Shown in pieces: positions 51,663 through 62,259 of a stretch of DNA of 64,000 nt (its first letter is position 1; every line of letters begins with the position of its first letter). This DNA is from Adiantum capillus-veneris. Its lineage: Eukaryota; Streptophyta; Polypodiopsida; Polypodiales; Pteridaceae. The DNA lies in assembly GCA_014529385.2 (NCBI GenBank), contig CM043956.1, positions 90,412,721-90,476,720 on the forward strand, in the 5' to 3' direction. The notes under the pieces were generated by a model that was given only the letters and a program-made list of their open reading frames with translations, had not been told where the DNA came from and did no database searches. The translations under genes and the position numbers were made by a program.

Positions 51663-52436
51663 AATGGTAAGAACGGTAAGAATGGTAAGCATGGCATTCT
51701 TCTAGCCAATCTTCCTCTAATCCTTCGGAAAAGAACTCTCAAAATGAAATTAAGGGTAAAGCAAAAACACTTGCTAAACCTAAGCTAACCCCATATGAAA
51801 AAGTTGCACAAGGAATTATAGGAGGATACATAACTCCAGAAGAACAAATCATTTATGCGAAGGAAGGTTGTTGTTATCAATGTCACATTAAGGGTCATAT
51901 CAAGAAGGCATGTCCTAAGACAGCACCACCTAAAGAACTCAAAGCACCAACAGCTACCACAAGCACTTTAGTGAACCACATTGATTCTCCACATGTCTCT
52001 AACACACACATTGATGAGTCTCTCTTTAAATGTTATGGTCATGTGAGGAGTCAATGACAGTATGCATGATGTGATTAGTGATTCTCTTGTAGAAAGAGCC
52101 CGCTTGCAAGTTAGCCAGACAACTCCTCTCGAGGTGTCGGGATTCGCTCTCGGTAGGGACTCTCTCATTGCACAAGAGTGCCTTGATGTGTTATTCATTG
52201 TGTAGCAAGCTTCCTTCCATAAAGATTTGTTGTGTCTCCTCTCTTAGGATGTGATATGATTTTCGACATTCGATGGTTTCGTAAACATAAACCTCTCATT
52301 GATTGGGCAGACAATACGCTCACTCTAAATGCCAAAAGTGACTCCCATGATCATTCGTGGTGAGGAGGGTCTTCATTCGTTACCTCTCATTTCACGTGTG
52401 CAGGCGAAGCGTGAATTAAAAAAAGGAGCACAAGCA
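51663..52436 (+). pseudogene. gypsy-2 zinc knuckle and protease remnant
   Basis: Degraded frames show GCCYQCHIKGHIKKACPKT (intact CCHC), ERARLQVSQTTPLEVSGFAL and GCDMIFDIRWF, matching the gypsy-1 protease region, with a deletion across the D(S/T)G active site near 52050 and several stops. Confidence 0.78.
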
Positions 52437-52605
52437 GCCACGTGACATTCCCTCCTTTTCAAAGTGAGGTACTGGTACCAAACTGTATGGCGTCGAAGGA
52501 GATCACCAACAATGTCTGGAATCCTGGAAAGGACTCTTCGCCGACCCACTTTGATGCGTGGGATGCGTGGGTCATGCGATACTTGAACTTCATAAAGGTA
52601 GAACT
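52437..52605 (-). repeat. Inverted gypsy 3'-end fragment inside gypsy-2
   Basis: The plus strand reads CACGTGACATTCCCTCCTTT and GAGGTACTGGTACCAAACTG, homologous to the plus strand at 34121-34290, the LTR/chromodomain end of the minus-strand gypsy-1. It is in the wrong orientation for gypsy-2 and sits between its protease and reverse transcriptase. Confidence 0.75.
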
Positions 52606-52677
52606 CACAGAGGGGGCACAGCCAGTCAGTAAGGCTCCCTACTGTTTGAACAAGACTCAAAAGAAGAGTTAGAGCAG
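52606..52677 (+). pseudogene. gypsy-2 reverse transcriptase start (before gypsy-3)
   Basis: EGAQPVSKAPYCLNKTQKK matches the start of gypsy-1's reverse transcriptase. A one-base shift gives ELEQ at the insertion point. The other half resumes at 56700 as [16 protein letters not shown]. Confidence 0.85.
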
Positions 52678-53853
52678 TGTAAGGTGTAGCGGAAGTGAAT
52701 GTTGAACTTTGCTCAAGATGAGTGCTCCGAACTATACTCAAGGTTCCTTTTTACTTACAGAAGGGAGAGCCTTCCGTTCCTTTAGTGAGAGAGTGCAAAT
52801 GATCACAAACAAAGTGGTAAGACACTGTGAATGAAGGTGCATGATTCTGAGAGATAGAGAGAGAAGAGAATACGACACCAGACCAGTTGTCAAACCCTCC
52901 TCCAAGGGCCCTACTCTCGATGGCGAGAGTGGTCTATGCTATCTATTGCACAAATCTCTATAATGCTTGGACTTGCCGACGGTGTCGACGACGATGAGAT
53001 GGGCTAAAATCTAAAAACGCTAATGGCTGAAATCTGCAAATTTTTATCTGTTGAATTCTAACTCTATGTCGGTGACGATGTCGGTGGTGGCGACGACGCG
53101 CTGAAAATGCAAATGCTGAAATCTGCGTTTTCCGGGCTGAAACTGCAAACTACGTTGGATCTGACCGTGCAACGAGGACTGCTGCGGGAAGGTGAGATCT
53201 ACGAGGTTTGGGGGTTCTACTGCGGAGTCTGACTACTGAAATTACAAAACACTGATGCAAAGGCTGACTTTGTCACGAAGAATCTGCAAAACGTTGGGAG
53301 TCCTGCTGATCCAAAAACACTAGGCTGATTTCGGATCCTACGAGAGAATCTACTAACGCTAGGGCTGATCTGTTGAACTGCTATCGCCAAGGCTCATCTG
53401 CAATGCAAAACGCTGAAGTGTCTGCAATGCTGAAAAACGCTAGCTCTGCATCTGCAAAAAAGCTAGGTCGTCTGTCTTGGGGAGTCTTGTTGAGAAGTTG
53501 CTTGATGAACACTGGGTTCCTACTGCCCACAAGTGCTAGCGCTAGGTTTCTATATATATATTTGCTTAACAAAATTGCCCTACCTAGTTCCCAATAAAAG
53601 TCACTTAAAAATAATAAATAAAAAATGTCAAAAATAGGGAAAATTGGTCTATGCACTATAAAAATGCTCCTGATGGGTTCTGATGGTATCTGATGATCAT
53701 GCTGTGTGCAACCAGAGGATATGCATCTACTCTAAGTGTCTAGACATGTACGGTCTGCGAACAGACTCACAAAAGTGCCAGATCACTTCCTAATCTAACT
53801 GAACTGAACCCATGTCATGAAGCAGCTTGTCCACGTACACATAGGGTTAGATG
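52678..53853 (-). repeat. gypsy-3 3' LTR (family G)
   Basis: The left end is TGTAAGGTGTAGCGG. The right part has GGATATGCATCTACTCTAAG and ACATAGGGTTAGATGTGT, then loses the final CACGTGACA at about 53853, where coding sequence starts (TGCAACGCTTGCTTC). Confidence 0.88.
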
Positions 53854-55540
53854 TGTCTGCAACGCTTGCTTCTTTGGGCCGCGCCGAAAGCGACACAAAG
53901 TCTTATGTGGCTCCTTCGATGCTTCCACTTCGTCTATAGTCATGCGTCTACCTTCTTCAAGAATCTCCGAAAATGAAAATTCCTGAAACCACTTCCAACA
54001 CAACAACATGAACATAACAATTCCACGTAAAGTGACTGGAAAAATTCTAGTCTTTCGAACAAACAGTGCATGCAATGTAGATGAACATAGAGACGAAGTG
54101 CCAAACCGTCCATCAAACACACACAAACAATGGGGTCGAAACTTGACCTTAGGATCTAAATCAATCAATTGTGGCAAAACACAATGGAAATACCTATGCT
54201 TGATGCTCAATCCTTCTTATGCTCTTTCGGATACTGTGTCATGCCAAGGAAGAAACATGGAATGTGAATTCCTTGAGTGCAAACATTTCATCTTTTCATG
54301 AATAATCCGCATACATCCGTGCTCATTCATGAGTGAATCGTGCTCAACGTACAATATGGCATGCCTATGAAAAGGAATCGCATAAAGACGCTGACTAAAA
54401 TACAGGAAACGATCACAAATAAAACACTCGATTAATGGGGTGTTGACTAATCATGCGAACACATAATACTACCTGGGGAGGGTTTCTTTGGACCTAGGCT
54501 CGAGAGCCAAGATCGGTTCTTTCTGAGGGGGTTCTTTCTGAGGGGGGTCTTTGGACCTCGACTCAAGAGCCAAGATCGGTTCTTCGTGATTGACCGAATC
54601 TGCAATGAGGTTAGCCTCACTAGAGAAAGTATCAACTAACACATCATCCTTGTGAACAATCACATCATCTTTATCTTGCAAATCATCATGCTTGTGAGAA
54701 ATCACATCTTGATAATGCGAATCAGCATGCTCATCATTATGCTTATCATCATGCTTGTCATTATCATGCAAATCATCTGTGTCATGCTTTAAAGAAGAAG
54801 AGACTAAGAGAGTCTCCTTTTCCCGAATCTCTTGCATCTGTGTCTGCACTTGAGAAAAGAATCGGAACAAGACGGCTTTCCTTACGTTGTGCTCATGCTC
54901 TATGGCTGCCATTCTTTCCTCGTGTTCACGTTGTATTTCTGCTTTTCTTTCTGCGGCCTCCAAGCGTGCTTGCTCACGCTCACGCTCAAAGTTAGGAGTT
55001 AGTGCCATCCTTGGCGTAGATGGGGAGAAGAAAGGGTCGAAAAAAACCCCTGGTAGGGAAAACTCTTCTTTGCCACTCCCATGCTCACCACCTCCATGCG
55101 AAGTATCCAATCCGCTTCGGGTGATGACCATCCACTGAAGTCGTGGGTTCTTAAGTTCACGAGGAACTTGGGTTCTTCTGGGTCTTGGTTGTTGAGTTCT
55201 GGAGGTTCTTGAGTCTTGAGGTTCTTGAGGGTCTTGAGGTTCTTGAGATTCTTCTTTAGCTTGCAATCTGTGTTAGAGAAGGATCTTCTCTTCACCCGAG
55301 TTCCGTTCTTTTCTGCAGGCGCAACCGCACCCCTTAGCGGCCTTGCGCTCACAGTAAGGTTGAGTTTTCCCACCTCATGTCGATTAGCCAGCCGCTAAGT
55401 GCACGGTCCGCTCTAAATGAGTGAAAAGAGGCACAAGGGGAGGCTGGACAAGCCCTTCTTTCTTTGGTTTCCTGTCGCTCTTCAAAAACACGATTAGGAA
55501 TCGACACGCCCAAGAGGATTTGGGTTACATGCGACCGCAA
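53854..55540 (-). pseudogene. gypsy-3 coding remnant: gag N-terminus and chromodomain tail
   Basis: The frame 54469-55266 has a Pro/Gln/Arg-rich start (EESQEPQDPQEPQDSRT), MVITRSGLDTSHGGGEHGSG, then FEREREQARLEAAERKAEIQ and REHEERMAAIEHEHNVRKA, the charged coiled coil also seen in gypsy-2 gag. A His/Asp/Lys-rich segment follows (KHDDKHNDEHADSHYQ). The left end (53854-53960, minus) reads GRRMTIDEVEASKEPHKTLC and RFRRGPKKQA, a chromodomain-region remnant. The sequence from 53960 to 54440 has no clear domain. Confidence 0.75.
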
Positions 55541-55595
55541 CAAGCAAAAAAAAAAATTGTGGTTCTTTCCTTGAGTGATACAAAACACTGTCAAA

Positions 55596-55607
55596 GCTCT
55601 GATACCA
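55596..55607 (-). promoter_or_regulatory. gypsy-3 primer-binding site
   Basis: The minus strand reads TGGTATCAGAGC one base inside the 5' LTR end CACCTTACA. Confidence 0.92.
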
Positions 55608-55608
55608 G

Positions 55609-55749
55609 TGTAAGGTGCTCAAGATGAGTGCTCCAAACTGTGCTCAAGGTTCCTTTTTACTTACGAAGGGAGAGCCTTTCGTTCCTTTAGAGAGAGAGTA
55701 CAAATGATCACAAACAAAGTGGTAGACACTGTGAATGAAGGTGCATGAG

Positions 55750-55790
<41 letters not shown>

Positions 55791-56699
55791 AATACAACAC
55801 CAGACAAGTTGTCAAACCCTCCTCCAAGGGCCCCACTCTCGATGGCGAGAGCGGTCTATGCTATTGATTGCACAAATCTCTGTAATGCTTGGACTTGCCG
55901 ACGATGTCGACAATGATGAGGACGACAATGAGACGGGCTGAAATCTGAAAACGCTAATGGCTGAAATCTGCAAATCTTTATCTACTCAATTCTGATTCTA
56001 TGTCGGTGACAATGTCGATGGCGACGATGCGACGACGACGCGCTGAAAACGCACATGCTGAACTCTGCATTTTCCAGGCTAAAATTGCAAACTACGCTGG
56101 ATCTGACCGTGCGGCGAGGATCTGCTGCGGGAAGGTGAGATCTACGAGGTTTGGGGGTTCTACTACGGAGTCTGACTGCTGAAATTACAAAACGCTGATG
56201 CAAAGGCTGACTTTGTCGCGAAGAATCTGCAAAACGTTGGGAGTCCTACTGATCCAAAAACGCTAGGCTGATTTGGGGTCCTACGGAGAGAATCTGCTAA
56301 CGCTTGGGAGTCTTGCTGAGAAGTTGCCTGATGAACACCGGGTTCCTGCTGCCTCTTCTGCCCACAAGTGCTAGCGCTAGGTTTCTATATATATTTGCTT
56401 AGCAAAATTGCCCTACCTAGTTCCCAACAAAAGTCACTTAAAATAATAAGTGAAAAATGTCAAAAATAGGGAAAATAGGTCTATGCACTGTAAAAATGCT
56501 CCTGATAGGTTCTAATGGTAATTTGATGATCATGCTGTGTGCAACCAGAGGATATGCATCTACTCTTAAGTGTCTGGACATGCACAGTCTGAGAACAGAC
56601 TCACAAAAGTGCCAAATCACTTCCTAATCTAACTGAACTGAACCCACGTCATGAAGTAGCTTGTCCATGTACACATAGGGTTAGATGTGTCACGTGACA
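55609..56699 (-). repeat. gypsy-3 5' LTR (family G)
   Basis: The left end TGTAAGGTGCTCAAG lacks about 20 bp present in the other copies. The right end is GTGTCACGTGACA. A (GA)n tract is at about 55753-55785. Confidence 0.9.
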
Positions 56700-57770
56700 A
56701 GCGGCAACTCACAAAGTTAGTGGCCAAAGGATTCATACGCCCTAGTGTAAGTCCTTTTACTGCTCCTATTTTGTTTGTCCGCAAGAAGGATGGTTCGTCT
56801 CGTTTGTGTGTTGATTACACGGCTTTGAACAAGATGACCGTCAAGAACAAGTTTCTAATGCCTCGCATTAAGTATATCCTCGATAGGCTCAATGGGGCAA
56901 AGGTTTTCAGCAAGCTCCTTCTCAAAAGTGATACTATCAGGTAAGGGTATTTAAAGGCGATATCTACAAAACCGCCTTTTGCACAGCGAGGGCAATGGGA
57001 GTATGTGGTTATGCCTTTTGGATTGACAAGTCCTATGGGTACATTCAGCCGTCTCATGGTAGGTCGTTTTGGTGATATATTCGGCGTGTGTGTGTTTATC
57101 TTTCTTGATGACATTCTCATACAACATGAAAAGAATGTAGAAAAAGGTTTTAGCCCGTTTGGATGAGTGTCAGTTGTACATTAGAAACTAAGAACTCTGA
57201 ATTTTTTCCCAACTAAAGTTACTTATTTGGGCTATATCATTTCTGCAGAAGGTGTCAAGCTTGATCCCGCAAAGGTCGAACAAGTTCGTAATTGGGATTT
57301 CGCCAAAAATGCTTATGAAATGCGTTCTTTTCTTGCTTTATGTCAAGCATATAGTTCGCACATAGAGAATTTTGCATGCATTGCCGCACCCATGACTGAT
57401 GCTTTGAAAGGGGTGAAAACTCACTGACAGCGAATTGTTTTGCTCGAGGCAACCTTTGAGGCTTTTGCAACTCTCAAGATTGCGGTGACCAAAGCGTCGT
57501 GTCTCATCCTTGCCTCTTGAGACGACCCCTTTGAGGTATGGACGGATGCGAGCAATGTCACCATAGGTGTTGTGCTTCAACAGCATGGCCGTCCAGTTGC
57601 AGATCTCGGTCAAAAGTTAAATAGTGCCGAAAAGAATTATGCAGTTTATGACAAAAAACTTCTTTCTGTTATTCACTCTCTCAAGCATTGGAAGCATTTT
57701 CTGTATGGTAAGAGAGTTCACAGTTGGCACAAATCATCACGCCATCAAGTGGCTCCAGTCTATACCTAGT
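56700..57770 (+). pseudogene. gypsy-2 reverse transcriptase and RNase H (after gypsy-3)
   Basis: It resumes [40 protein letters not shown] and [15 protein letters not shown]. Frameshifts follow near 56940-57000. The catalytic FIFLDDILI is at about 57092-57120 in another frame. Next come GYIISAEGVKLDPAKVEQVR and LALCQAYSSHIENFACIAAP, stops at 57425 and about 57520, and the RNase H parts WTDASNVTIGVVLQQHGRPV and LNSAEKNYAVYDKKLLSVIH. Confidence 0.88.
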
Positions 57771-58770
57771 GCACATTGGAGTGATCGCCAAGCACGGTGG
57801 TCACAATTTTTTGAGCAATTTGGTGGTTTGATTGAGTATGTGCCTAGTAAAGCTAACCCTGTTGCAGATGCATTAAGTCGCAAAGGACAGATCTTGGCGC
57901 TTGAGTCAAGATCCAGAGTTTCTATTCAGGGTGTCTCTTTCGACAGCACGAATAATCAGTATGCAAATTCCAAGTTTGGTAAGCAATGGTTGTAGGCTCT
58001 TGCTTCCCAAGGACCCAATAACTATCTCATTCGTGAAGGTTTGTTGTATTTTCGTCACCGTCTCTGTGTGTTGCCCTCTCTCAGGACAGCCATATTGCAC
58101 GATGCTCATGACTCTCACGGGTGGGCACAGGGGAATGAACACCACTTTGGAAAACATAGAAAGATTCTTTTATTGGCCTAAAATGCAAAAAGATGTGGTT
58201 CGTTATGTCACACAGTGCACCATTTGTCAAAAAGTAAAAGCCCCTAGGGGTAGGTAGTAAGGTCTCTTGATGTCGTTGCCTATTCCCGAAGGACCTTTTC
58301 AAGATATCTCTATGGATTTTGTGACTAATCTACCACCTAGTTTGCATGCAAGGAACACACGATGCTTAACAATCGTTGATCGTTTCAGTAAATTTTGCAT
58401 GTTAATTTCTTGTAAGGCCACAATCGTAGCACGTTTGTTCATTAAGCATTGGTATCCCCTCTGTGGTTTGCCCAAGTCAATCGTTTCACATAGGGATGTT
58501 AAGTTCACGTCAAATTTTTGGCGAGCTCTCTTTCAAAATTTTGGCACAAAGTTAAATTTTTCATCTGCTTTTCATCCACAATCTGATGGTCAAATAGAAA
58601 TTTACAGTCGGTTGGCTTTTGTTGTTTTAAAGTCTTACGTGCATGATCAACAGTCTCATTGGGAGCTCTATCTCCCATTAGTCCAAGCAATTTTGAATAA
58701 CTCTTATTCCTCTGCCATTGGTAGAACTCCGTATGAGGCAACTTATGACGTCCATTCCAGTCTCTTTTGA
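57730..58770 (+). pseudogene. gypsy-2 integrase (HHCC and DDE core)
   Basis: HWSDRQARWSQFFEQFGGLI and VADALSRKG lead in. LHDAHDS and CTICQKVKAPR mark the zinc-binding region, with a frameshift between. The frame 58267-58770 has FQDISMDFVTNLPPSLHARN (first Asp), IVSHRDVKFTSNFW (second Asp; His where SDRD is usual) and AFHPQSDGQIEIYSRLAFVV (Glu). All three catalytic acids are visible. Confidence 0.87.
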
Positions 58771-59381
58771 CTCGTTCGCTGAGTCAATTGCCTGATGCCA
58801 ATGTTGAAAATCGGTCATTGGATGAGATTACTAAGAGTATGAAGCTTCGGCTAAGCAAGGCTCAGGAGTCTTATTCACGGCGAGCTAACAAGCATTGCCA
58901 GGATGTTACTATCAAGGAAGGGGATTGGGTCTATTTGAGAATCATGAAGCAACGTCTTAAGCAAGTCGGAAAGAAGTGTCCTAAGTTGTCTTTTAGAATG
59001 TATAGTCCATTTCCTATCATTAAAAAGATCAATGAGGTTTCTATGAATTTGTAGTTGCCTAACTCATGGTCAATGCACAACGTTTTCCATGTTTCTTGGT
59101 TGAAAGTATTTCAGGATACACCTTCAACGAACATTTCCAAAGAAGAAGAACCAGACATCATAGATGAAGCTGAAGTCATGGAACCGGAGCAAGTCTTGTT
59201 GCATCGGTTTCGTCATGGCTCAAAGAGACAAGTGCGACAGTATTTTTTGAAGTTCAAAATCGAGGAACCCACGAAGCCGTGTGGGTTGATGAAGACTTTT
59301 TCAAAGATTACCCAAAGTTGTTGGCAGACTACAAGGAAGCCAGCAGCTCGGTACCAGTACCTCACTTTAAAAAGGAGTGGA
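58767..59381 (+). pseudogene. gypsy-2 integrase C-terminus and chromodomain
   Basis: The frame reads SLDEITKSMKLRLSKAQESY, KHCQDVTIKEGDWVYLRIMK and YSPFPIIKKINEVSMNL, then a stop and NSWSMHNVFHVSWLKVFQ. The tail PEQVLLHRFRHGSKRQVRQY then FLKFKIEEPTKPC, with a shift to AVWVDEDFFKDYPKLLADY, is a chromodomain. Chromodomain integrases mark the chromovirus clade and can target chromatin marks. Confidence 0.85.
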
Positions 59382-59538
59382 TGTCACATGCACATCTAAC
59401 CCTATGTGCATGTGGACAAGCCATCTCAAGTCTAGGGTTCAGGTTGTTAAATTTACACCACTCTGCTGCTTCACACACGTCTAGGGCACTTCCTTGTACT
59501 GCTAGTGTCTCCGGGCTGGCCACCCATAGCATAGGTTG
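59382..59538 (+). repeat. gypsy-2 3' LTR, first part (interrupted by copia-2)
   Basis: It starts TGTCACATGCACATCTAACC. The first 50 bp match LTR family G (CATCTAACCCTATGTG..GTGGACAAGC), then diverge. The LTR is split at 59538 by copia-2 and probably resumes at 62031 (TACCTTGTCCGACCG). Confidence 0.7.
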
Positions 59539-59804
59539 TGTTGGGTTTCAAGCCCTGCCCGTGGGAACATGCCCTTATGGCATGCAGATAAGGTCAATTA
59601 GAAGTTGAGTGTTTTGCATGGTTAAAGGCCTCTATATGTATGTAAGGCTCTTTTACAAACTGAGTGCAAGCGTTGTTTTTAAAAGAAAAACTGTACCAAG
59701 TTGCTCTCTCTTTCTCTTTCTCCTTTTTTGCAATTCTCTGCACGCCATCTTCCACCATGGAGAAGTTGCCAAGGCTTCATCCTCCATAGGCCCCAGGCCC
59801 TACA
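59539..59804 (+). repeat. copia-2 5' LTR
   Basis: It contains CATGCCCTTATGGCATGCAG and a CT-rich R region, ends GGCCCTACA, and matches 61754-62025. Confidence 0.92.
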
Positions 59805-60558
59805 ACGGGTATCAGAGCCTTGCTTGGCCTCGGTTCCACTCAACCGCGTGGGAGCAGTCGATTGCAGAGGGGGAAAGAAGCCAGTCGACCTACAGCAATC
59901 TGAACATAACCACCATCAACATGGTCGCCTTGGCCTTCTGGTGACATCTCGACACGCTCTCGCCTTCTAATACAAGCTCTACAGCCAGCTGCAAGAACAA
60001 TTTTCCATTGACATCGCTACTTATTTGTCTACTACAAAAATTCGCCACTTTTTTCCTATTTCACACTACCTTTTAATCAGTCGCCTTTGTTGAGCCTTTG
60101 GGCTTTAAGCAAGAGCTTATTCACACCCTCGCAAGAGCTTTTTCACATCCTCATCCACATCCTCGATGTTCGGTCATAGCAGATCGACGTGTGGTTTTGA
60201 AGGCTTACAGAAAGCTGGAAATTTCCAGATTGGCAGCATATTGACAACTTTTTACTCAAGAGTTTAAAAACCACAATTTGAACGGTAACAAATCAAAAGT
60301 AGTCTTCAACATCAAGCTCTGAAAGCCTGTGAGAGAACAACATATCAAAAGGCGTACAAGAAAGCAAGATACTTGGTAAAGAATTTCGTGTTTATTAAAA
60401 CTATCCAAAGGTGTTTGCTTCGTATTATTGCATTGCTTTTAATAGCATATGACTACGCTTGTTTACTGAGCTACATGAGCAACACGAAGACGAAGACAAA
60501 GCCAATGCAATAACCAACAACAACCACCCTCATCACCAAGTTTCTTGAAGGCTTCAAT

Positions 60559-61445
60559 ATGGCATCGAAAGTAGATAAATTCAACGGATCTGGCTTTCAC
60601 ACCTGGCAAAGCAAAGTGAAGGGCTATCTAATGCGCAAGAATCTCTGGAGCGTAGTCAAGCCTCTATCAACAAACGAAGCTGGCACATCCGCTGCAGTTA
60701 CGAGAGCACATCCGCTGCCGGATGAGCAAGCATTAGGTATTATTCTGACATCTCTCGAAGATGACTTTATTCACTACTTAGATGACGTGCAATCTTCTAG
60801 TGCTACCTGGCTACAGCTGGAGAAGGTTTTTGGTGCTAAAGCCAAGTATTCAATGATGAGTCTAAAGATGGAGTTGTACTCTTGCAATGTGTGCCGATGA
60901 AAACATTACATCTTTAGCTAACCGACAGAAAAGTATTAAAACTTGAACTTGTTTATGTCGAAGCCCCAGTGCCAAAAGAAGATCTTATAGTTGTTTTGTT
61001 AAAAAGTTTGCATGATGAATTCTATCAGAATGTTACTGTTTTAAAAGAGAAAGATCAGTTGCCCACCTTGGATGGTATCATCAATTCATTGCAGGAAGAA
61101 GAAAAAAGGATATTCTGTACCAATTCTCTCATTATTCCTAGTGCATATACGGTATCCCTTGCACTATTCCCCAGCAGTTCTTATGGTACTCCTAGTGCCT
61201 ATGCAGTCACTAATTGTGCTTCTACCTCAGCTTCATCTCGACCATCCATTGGTACCAAGTCTTGTGGCATTTGTGGACGCAACAATCACCAGATAAAGGG
61301 CTGTTTCAAGAAGAATCCTTGTGTTCACTATGGTAAAACAAATCATCCTTCAAATAAGTGCTTTCAAAAGGGTAAAAATCATATTCATGTGATTGATGGA
61401 GACACCAAATCTCAAATATTTTATGTTGACAGCGATGTTCTTTAG
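60559..61445 (+). pseudogene. copia-2 gag with paired zinc knuckles
   Basis: It begins MASKVDKFNGSGFHTWQSKV then KGYLMRKNLWSVVKPLS, the copia gag N-terminus. LGIILTSLEDDFIHYLDDVQ and TWLQLEKVFGAKAKYSMMSL follow. A TGA at about 60898 and a frameshift precede KEDLIVVLLKSLHDEFYQNV. The C-terminal part has CGICGRNNHQIKGC and CVHYGKTNHPSNKC (the second knuckle has Tyr for its second Cys), then KSQIFYVDSDVL, where the protease would begin (DSG expected), and stops. Confidence 0.87.
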
Positions 61446-61753
61446 ATCAACTCTTTTCACGGTTTTTTTTAGTCAAAATAAAATGTCACACATGAGTGGT
61501 AAGACCTCCAAAATACCATTTTTATTCAAGTCCTATTTTTGTCGCACTTCGTGAGGTTACTAGGAACACCTTAAACCCAAGGTTTGGCAGTAAACCAAAA
61601 ACTCCATTTGTCGGTAGCTTAACTATAGCACCTGCTTATGAATATACTAAAACCCTTGGTTGTGAGAGAACCTAAAACTAACGGTTGTCGAGTATACCAA
61701 AAACTCGAGATATCATGAGAGTGATGTATCTAGTTCGGGCTTGAGGGGAGGGT
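61446..61753 (+). other. copia-2 internal noncoding region
   Basis: T-rich sequence with repeats of (A)AAACCAAAAACT and CCAAGGTTTGG-like words between the gag stop and the polypurine tract. It replaces the missing pol genes; no domain is seen. Confidence 0.6.
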
Positions 61754-62025
61754 TGTTGCGTTTCAAGCCCTGCTCGTGGAAACATGCCCTTATGGCATGC
61801 AGATAAGGTCAATTAGAAGTTGAGTGTTTTGCATGGCTAAAGGCCTCTACATGTATGTAAGCCTTAAGGCTCTTTTACAAACTGAGTGCAAGCGTTATTT
61901 TTAAAGAAAAATTGTGTCGAGTTGTTTTCTCTTTCTCTTTCTCCTTTTCTGCAATTCTATGCACGCCATCTCCCACCGTGGAGAAGCTGCCAAGGTTTCA
62001 TCCTCCATAGACCCCACGCCCTACA
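61754..62025 (+). repeat. copia-2 3' LTR
   Basis: It starts TGTTGCGTTTCAAGCC after the polypurine tract and ends CGCCCTACA. It differs from the 5' LTR by substitutions and a short insertion (GCCTTAA). Confidence 0.92.
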
Positions 62026-62259
62026 GGTTGTACCTTGTCCGACCGCCCGAGTTTGGGGCCAACCGCCCACTTGAGTTGAGTACCCACCTTGGCCACTCAT
62101 ATATGGGGCCAAGGGGGTACACATTTCATTATCATTTGATCATTGTACGGGTCTTCTGTTCATGGTAGTCATGGGGGGTTAATCGCCCCCTCTTCCACCA
62201 TACCTTGCCTTTGTGTTTCTCTCTCTCCCTCCCCCCCCACAAATAGGTTTGGACTCACA
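62026..62259 (+). repeat. Probable continuation of the gypsy-2 3' LTR after copia-2
   Basis: It begins with the second copy of the target duplication, GGTTG, then TACCTTGTCCGACCGCCCGA and a repeated GGGGCCAA word. No coding content. The LTR 3' boundary could not be identified, because the 5' LTR start is unknown. Confidence 0.4.

Larger units (their letters stand above)
52678..56699 (-). mobile_element. gypsy-3: deletion derivative nested in the gypsy-2 reverse transcriptase
   Basis: LTRs of family G at 52678-53853 (3') and 55609-56699 (5') flank an interior of only about 1.75 kb: primer site 55596-55607, a gag N-terminal region, then the end of the chromodomain region. Everything between gag and the C-terminus (knuckle, protease, reverse transcriptase, integrase core) is missing. 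Flanks are AGCAG (52673-52677) and AGCGG (56700-56704), a 5-bp target duplication with one change. Confidence 0.9.
50179..59381 (+). mobile_element. gypsy-2: chromovirus-type Ty3/gypsy element, interrupted by gypsy-3
   Basis: Plus-strand order: primer site, gag, knuckle/protease, reverse transcriptase (split at 52677/56700 by a nested element), RNase H, integrase, chromodomain, 3' LTR at 59382. Without the 4-kb insertion the interior would be about 5.2 kb. All domains carry stops or frameshifts. It is a close relative of gypsy-1 on the opposite strand. Confidence 0.9.
59539..62025 (+). mobile_element. copia-2: gag-only non-autonomous copia element
   Basis: LTRs at 59539-59804 (TGTTGGG...CTACA, 266 bp) and 61754-62025 (272 bp) are about 90% alike. 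The target duplication GGTTG is perfect (59534-59538 and 62026-62030). The primer site is GGGTATCAGAGCC (about 59807). A polypurine tract (TTGAGGGGAGGGT) precedes the 3' LTR. The interior encodes gag only; protease, integrase, reverse transcriptase and RNase H are deleted. Confidence 0.93.
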
